Shown piece after piece: positions 59,401 through 64,000 of a stretch of 64,000 nucleotides of DNA (position 1 is its first letter; the number at the start of each line of letters is the position of its first letter). The notes under the pieces are model-generated. The model made no database searches. It was not told the origin of the DNA and was given only the letters and a program-made list of their open reading frames with translations. The stretch comes from Hydractinia symbiolongicarpus (Eukaryota > Cnidaria > Hydrozoa > Anthoathecata > Hydractiniidae). A program made the translations under genes and the position numbers. The stretch lies in contig NC_079885.1 in assembly GCF_029227915.1 (NCBI RefSeq), positions 9,486,001 through 9,550,000 on the forward strand. Direction: 5' to 3'.

Positions 59401-61906
59401 TTACGAGGGGACAGAGACAACACGAGGAGCTGTATTTGTTAAAAAAATGCTATGTTACTAGCTTTAAGAATAATTAACACCTCTAAAAATATTTTAAAGT
59501 CATTGTTGTTGCTTAGACTGGTTTTATTTACAATAAAATTATGTTCCTATGCAAAATTTTGAAGGGTATAGTTAGGTAATTAAAAATTTTTGAAGTTTAT
59601 TTTATTAGAAAGTTGGAGTTAAAAGCAAGGTATCGAATAAATCATGGATATCCAATATAGTGTAGGAAACTTTTCTGTCATTTTTAGTTATATTTAGATG
59701 CTCAAAATGATATTTAGGATGATGTAAGTTGTTGTTTTATTCCTCAGTGATCATAAACATTTTTACCGTCATTAGCTCAAATTTCGTATAAAACACAAAA
59801 GTCAAAAAACCGCTTTAACTTTCTAAATTTCCAGTCTAGTCTGCTGATTTGCGTCAAAAACTTCAGGTCTTATAAAAATGGTTACGTCTTTAATAAAAAC
59901 TTACAATGATCGAGCCACTTGTTTTAAGTTGTCGATATTGTGTTGATTTAATTCTAAACATTGTTGAAACATTTCCAAAGATTCTTGAATCTCTCCCTCT
60001 TCTCGAAGAATTAAAGCTGCAAACAAAAGAGGTTGGTTACACATATATAACACTAGTCAGTGGCCTGTGAAAAAAATCAACGGGTTCTCCCGTCCTTTTT
60101 ATACCGTATCACGTGAGTCTCGCTACTAGTGGTACCACTTTGCGTGACAAAGAGACGTATACAGGTATTATAATATAAATTTTTAAAATGTTTAAAGTTT
60201 TGTAATTTTTACCATATTTCAAGGTTCTTAAGCACTCATACACAATGAAAAACCTTAAGTGCAATTCAAATAAATGTATAAAACACAACATGGTCAAATC
60301 TTCACACTTATGAGAAGAATTAAGATACTAAATAACTAACAAGAATAGTGTGAAATTATTTATGCTATCTATATTTTGATTCACCATCAGACACTCTGAT
60401 TACAATTGCTTTTATTTGTCAGAGGATTGAGTTCTGAACAAAATTACTTGAGTCATAACAGATTTTTAAACGCAAGGAGGCAAACAAATGTCTAAGGGGG
60501 TACACAATGGTAAAAATGGACTCTGAGGAATTTGGGTGCACAATAGTTATGGTAATTTTATATAAGTATAGTAAAGTTTTGTATGACTGCATTTTAATAA
60601 CTGATAAAATTTTTACCAAACTTTTTAATGCTATGATTTGTTACGCATATTTCAAGTTTTTTAGGCAAAAAGACCCCAAAATAGCATAGCCAAACGTTCA
60701 AATTCCAAGGAAGGGAAGTATCTAAAAGACTGCAAAAATAGTGAGACAATGTATCATATTACAATAAAAAATTTTTTTTTAAAATATTAACCTTTTTCGA
60801 TTTTAAAATTTTTAAGCTTTTTTGAGGTGTTTTAGACAAGCATTTTTTTGATAAGCATCAAAGCAATCACATTGGAATATCTCATGTTTTATAGATTTAG
60901 TAATCAGTAGTAACGCTAATCCAGTAAGGCTAATGTAGTAAGTGCAACCCTTACTTAAGTCCTCATTTTGTTATTGAGAAAAAATTAACCTGAGAATGAT
61001 CACTGCAGAGCATAGTGATGTGTGGTAATGTCTTTTTGTGAAAACAGATAAAATAGTAATAATGCTGGAAAGAAATAGAATAACATACCGTACACGTAAA
61101 TTGGATATTCACACATGTTGGAAGACTCCTGCAGTACATCTTTTATTAATGCCTAAAAATGGTTTTTCAGTTAACTTGAATGAACTAACCTTCATAGAAA
61201 AAAATGTTGCATATTTGGAAATGCAAAGGCTTTTCATATAAATTAACTCGATTCATTCAATTTTAGGAGTTTCCCTCACTTTAGAACATAAACAAAACAC
61301 ACCTTACAAACGTTGTATTCCTTTCGAACATAGTGTAGATGAATTAGCCAGTTTTTACGTTCAAATACTGAAATTTCTGGAGCTAAAAAAAACACCAACA
61401 ATGATAATAACAACAACATTAACAATAGAAAAACTTTCAAAAGTTTTAATTTCAAAGGAAATTTATTTCAAACACACCAAAAAAAGAGAAAGAATTAGGA
61501 TTTTTAGTTTTGCTAATCGCAATATTTTAGTTCTAACAGTCATAAGTAACATATTTTCTTCTAATGAATTTATAACTTTGAGATTTGAAAATAAATATTG
61601 GGTTAAGTAAAAGATGCGAATAAATAAACTTATGAAAATGAAAATAACCAAATTGTTTCGTTAAAAAACCCAAGTTTTTCTAAAATTTTCGCGTGTTCTA
61701 TAACTTTGCAATTTTCTTGCGTAATTCAAAACTATACCTCTTCCAGGCCTCCGCTTACTAACTTTTGGTTCTGTCAATTCAACTAGTTTTTCCGGTTCTT
61801 TTCCTTTTACTTCCTCTACAGCTTTTAACAAATCATCCACATCTTCAGGGTTCTCACTTCTTAAGTTTGATGTAGACTGCTCAGCAGCTGTTTCTTCAGC
61901 AGCCAT
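50219..61906 (-). CDS. BBS4: BBS4, TPR subunit of the BBSome (complete, 14 exons)
   Basis: Exons I trace on minus: 61738-61906, 61303-61382, 61089-61152, 59905-60016, 58406-58497, 57548-57710, 56128-56182, 54871-54939, 54159-54311, 53437-53528, 53024-53103, 52762-52831, 50961-51108 and 50219-50290. Total is 1,419 nt (472 aa), all GT-AG and in phase. BBS4 is a TPR protein of the BBSome, which moves membrane proteins in cilia. Matches to animal BBS4 include [72 protein letters not shown]-like and [12 protein letters not shown]. The N-terminus is acidic and ends RRPGRAPE. The C-terminus stops soon after EAILQVG, so it lacks the disordered tail of the 519-aa human protein. Several introns hold tandem arrays. 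The start is the first ATG in frame. Confidence 0.93.
50870..50935. repeat. GGGGCGTTTAATAA-type short repeat in BBS4 intron 13
   Basis: ATGGCGGTTAATAAAAGGGG, CGGTTACCTAAAGGGGCG and CTAAGTGGGGTTAA are related units, also reminiscent of 24.2 and 4.74 kb. Confidence 0.5.
52368..52389 (+). repeat. Run of 22 C (G run on the BBS4 strand)
   Basis: Uninterrupted homopolymer in BBS4 intron 12, so the pre-mRNA would carry a 22-G run. Confidence 0.95.
53152..53429 (+). repeat. (GACA)n microsatellite in BBS4 intron 10
   Basis: About 280 bases of GACA with AAAGAGACA and GCCGGACA variants. On the gene strand it is (TGTC)n, starting only seven bases after the exon 10 end (53437). Confidence 0.95.
54352..54830 (+). 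repeat. 24-bp minisatellite in BBS4 intron 8
   Basis: About 20 copies of a unit based on ACAACGACAATAACGACAAC AGCG, with some 9- or 15-base partial units. It encodes Val/Ala or Leu/Ser strings in chance frames. Confidence 0.95.
55147..55655 (+). repeat. 25-bp minisatellite in BBS4 intron 7
   Basis: About 20 units of the GAGAATATCAGAATGTCGTT type with alternating TTGGA, ATGGA and TTGCT ends. In the 3' half a higher-order unit of three 25-mers (75 bases) repeats. The 5' units are more diverged. Confidence 0.95.
60053..60178 (-). repeat. Helitron-like unit in BBS4 intron 3
   Basis: CTAG at 60053-60056, hairpin arms near CCTGTGAAAAA/TCAACGGG, CCCGTCCTTTTTATACCGTATC, then the 5' part TATAATACCTGTATACG. 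Diverged. Confidence 0.55.
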
Positions 61907-62659
61907 CTTTAGAAAGGTTATTTCTATTATTTATCTCATCTAAATGCAAGTGAACGAATGAATGAATTAATGAATGGATCAATAGAAGCAGATTGAACAC
62001 TAAAAAAGAGTCAAAGCATAGGCTCAACAACTCTAAAATTAGTATATTTTATTTCATCACGAATACTGACTGTTTTTTTTTCAAATTTACTTTAACTTGG
62101 CCACAAATAACATTCACAAAATAACGTCCAAATTCAGTTTGACAGTTAATGTGAATAATGTCATAATTGTGCATGGAGTTCAATACTCATAAACTACTGA
62201 TTAATAAATAGGCTCAAGTTTTTAAAATGCTAAGTACAGTCCAGGCTGAACTTGATACCCGATGCTTATAAAGACGGTGCTTTGTTTGTAATCTTGTCCT
62301 CCTGGCTTATGTATTTAGCACTAGAAACCAAGGAAATATGAAATAACAGAACTTTATGTTTATTGTATAGATTTAAAATCCAAACTTCGAACAGCTAAAC
62401 AAAATAACACAAAGCCACACAGATTAGTGGCAGTGGAGAAAAATAATGATAGGAGAAATGTGGCTAAATATTAAATACTACTGATACCATAAGTTAATTT
62501 TACCTAATATAGGAAACAATACTGATATTGCAGGAATATTTACAAATGTACAAAAATAAACATAACTTGTAGAAAAAGATTCTTCACACAATGAAAAGGT
62601 TGTTTGGTGCATGATAAACAGAATCAACTTAAGTAATGCTTGCCTTACACTTATTTTGA
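61907..62659. other. Upstream flank of BBS4 / downstream flank of the next gene
   Basis: AT-rich, with no exon seen. It likely holds the BBS4 promoter, but no distinct RFX X-box was recognised by eye. Confidence 0.4.
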
Positions 62660-62790
62660 TCTATATATTATAATATCCATATACTTCTGTCTGTCTGTCA
62701 AGCAAAATGGTAACCCCAGTAGTGAGACACAAAATGTGGTAAAATAAAAGCGGGCAAAGTCGTAATTTTACGTTGACATTTTTCACGATT
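62660..62790 (+). repeat. Helitron-like short unit, partial
   Basis: Starts TCTATATATTATAATATCC and has CTGTCTGTCTGTCAAGCAAAATGG, GAGACACAAAATGTGG and AAAGTCGTAATTTTACG, a degraded hairpin without CTAG. Confidence 0.6.
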
Positions 62791-63239
62791 TGGGACTAAA
62801 TGTACCTGTTCATAGTCTCTTTAGCATAAACCTCTCAAAACAGTGCCTTCTTTAAATAAATACCTTCTTGAAAGGTAAAAAAATGTCCCAGGCATTTAAT
62901 TGAAACATTACTGTATATATACTAATCATTGTCATCAATATCTTGTATTGATATAATGATAAAAAACACACAGGTAAAAATTAAAAATTTGACATAAAGA
63001 AACTTTAGACTCAAACCATTAAACAATTTCTAGGGGATAGTTTCAATGTATATCTTTGGTAATGTTTGAGAAAAGCTGATTGTTTGTAAAAGAAAGAGGT
63101 ATATACTTAATTTCAGAAACATTTCATTTTGTTTTCATCTTAAAAAAATTACCAGCTATTTCTTAATAATACTACTAAAAGTAAATATAAAAATGTAGAC
63201 ATAAAAACAAGAAAATATGTTTTATTAATTGAACAACAA

Positions 63240-63362
63240 TTATGTTATAATACCCATATACGTCTGTCTGACATGCAAAATGGTAACTGCAGTAGTGAGA
63301 CACGGAATACGGTCAATAAAGGACGGACGAACCCATGGATAAATCCATGGGTTACAAACTAG
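63240..63362 (+). repeat. Helitron-like short unit with CTAG end
   Basis: TATGTTATAATACCCATATACG, CTGTCTGACATGCAAAATGG, GGACGGACGAA, hairpin CCCATGGATAAATCCATGGG, TTACAAA and CTAG at 63359-63362 followed by T. Confidence 0.7.
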
Positions 63363-63532
63363 TGAAATAATATAAATTGGTGGGAGTGTTTACAACCAAT
63401 CATTGACGTTTTAAGTAATTAAACAGATCGTATAATAAAATGATGAAAAAAATTGTTTGAGTAACAAAAATAACGGTAACAGTCATTATAAAAAAGTCTA
63501 ATAAAAATATACATGAATTTAACAATACAATG

Positions 63533-64000
63533 TTATTCACAAGTCTCTACAAAAGATTCTGTTGGAAGCTGTTCTGATGGTATTGGTTGATCTTCTGGGT
63601 ACTGTTCTGCTAACATGGGTGTAGCAATATAATGGTACCCATTAAATGATTTAAAATGTTTTCCAACTTCTTGATGTTGAACTGGCCGACCTGTGCTAAT
63701 TGGCAAAACATTTTCTATAAAAAAGAAAGTAACACAATAGAATTGGCATAAGATTTAAATTAAAAAAAAATTATCCTGGCATCACTGACGAAATATTTTT
63801 GAAGTTGTATTGTGACAAACCTTATTTATTGAATACAATTTAAAATGAACTTAGTGTAGTTTTGTTTTGAAGCTTTTTCAGGACAATAACAGTTTATTCA
63901 CTGAATATTTTCATATCAGTAACCACCCGAAATAAAATTTAAATTAGGTCCACAAAAAAAGTGTTTCACCTTGAGCTGCATATCTAGTTGAGCCATCATG
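63533..64000 (-). CDS. Last two exons of an unrecognised gene (partial)
   Basis: On minus, an exon running in from beyond 64000 ends at 63970 (HDGSTRYAAQ, donor G|GTGAAA). It joins 63533-63714 (acceptor TTTTTTATAG) in phase. The C-terminus reads ENVLPISTGRPVQHQEVGKH, then FKSFNGYHYIATPML and an acidic/proline tail ending FVETCE, with TAA at 63533-63535. The polar composition and GYHYIA..ML segment look like the C-terminal tail of a regulatory protein, but I do not recognise the family. Same strand as BBS4, whose ATG is 1.6 kb further on. Confidence 0.6.

Noticed and set aside
1-64000. tRNA, rRNA or other structured RNA genes
   Set aside because: No T-arm/anticodon-arm arrangement or rRNA core sequence was recognised by eye; a covariance-model scan would be decisive.

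Overview
The window is intron-rich, AT-rich eukaryotic DNA, most likely from a cnidarian. Reasons: multi-exon genes with GT-AG introns; a full ciliary BBS4 gene; two secreted SUEL-type lectin genes with a signal peptide plus dibasic propeptide; and debris of animal mobile elements (Helitron, Penelope-like, LINE, Ty3/gypsy, pogo/Tigger, a SWIM-YqaJ gene). The species cannot be fixed from the sequence alone.

Layout. 0-0.7 kb: last exon of a TPR-repeat gene (+) ending in a CaaX-like tail. 4.9-18.5 kb: a small family of single-pass membrane proteins with a poly-cysteine juxtamembrane stretch: one degenerate copy (+, 4.9 kb), one intact three-exon gene (-, 7.1-8.3 kb) and one intact three-exon gene (+, 17.6-18.5 kb). 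Between them lie a pogo/Tigger MITE with TA target duplication, a broken Helitron protein gene (14.2-15.7 kb), and an unrecognised terminal exon (-, 16.0 kb). 24.9-33.3 kb: two tandem SUEL lectin genes with the same four-exon plan. 33.3-40.4 kb: no gene seen, only repeats, a LINE 3' tail and hairpins. 40.4-41.4 kb: a single-exon, short-form UDP-glucose/GDP-mannose dehydrogenase. 42.7-47.3 kb: an interval bounded by two same-direction repeats that holds a gypsy gag-protease relic and a frameshifted SWIM/YqaJ gene (-) with an NRF1-type promoter palindrome. 48.5-49.0 kb: Penelope-like element tail (-). 50.2-61.9 kb: complete BBS4 (-), which I resolve into 14 exons and 472 codons; several introns carry tandem arrays. 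63.5-64.0 kb: last two exons of an unrecognised gene (-) upstream of BBS4.

The strongest cross-window theme is a family of short repeats beginning TC and ending in a hairpin (arms CCCGTGGA/TCCACGGG) followed by CTAG and then T, which are the hallmarks of non-autonomous Helitrons. Copies occur across the window on both strands, and at 24.9-25.6 kb and 49.5-49.8 kb they sit head-to-tail with the CTAG of one touching the TC of the next. A dead Helitron protein gene is present at 14-16 kb. The genes themselves (TPR, lectins, membrane proteins, dehydrogenase, BBS4) show no obvious joint pathway. The lectins and the poly-Cys proteins are the lineage-specific, locally duplicated content.
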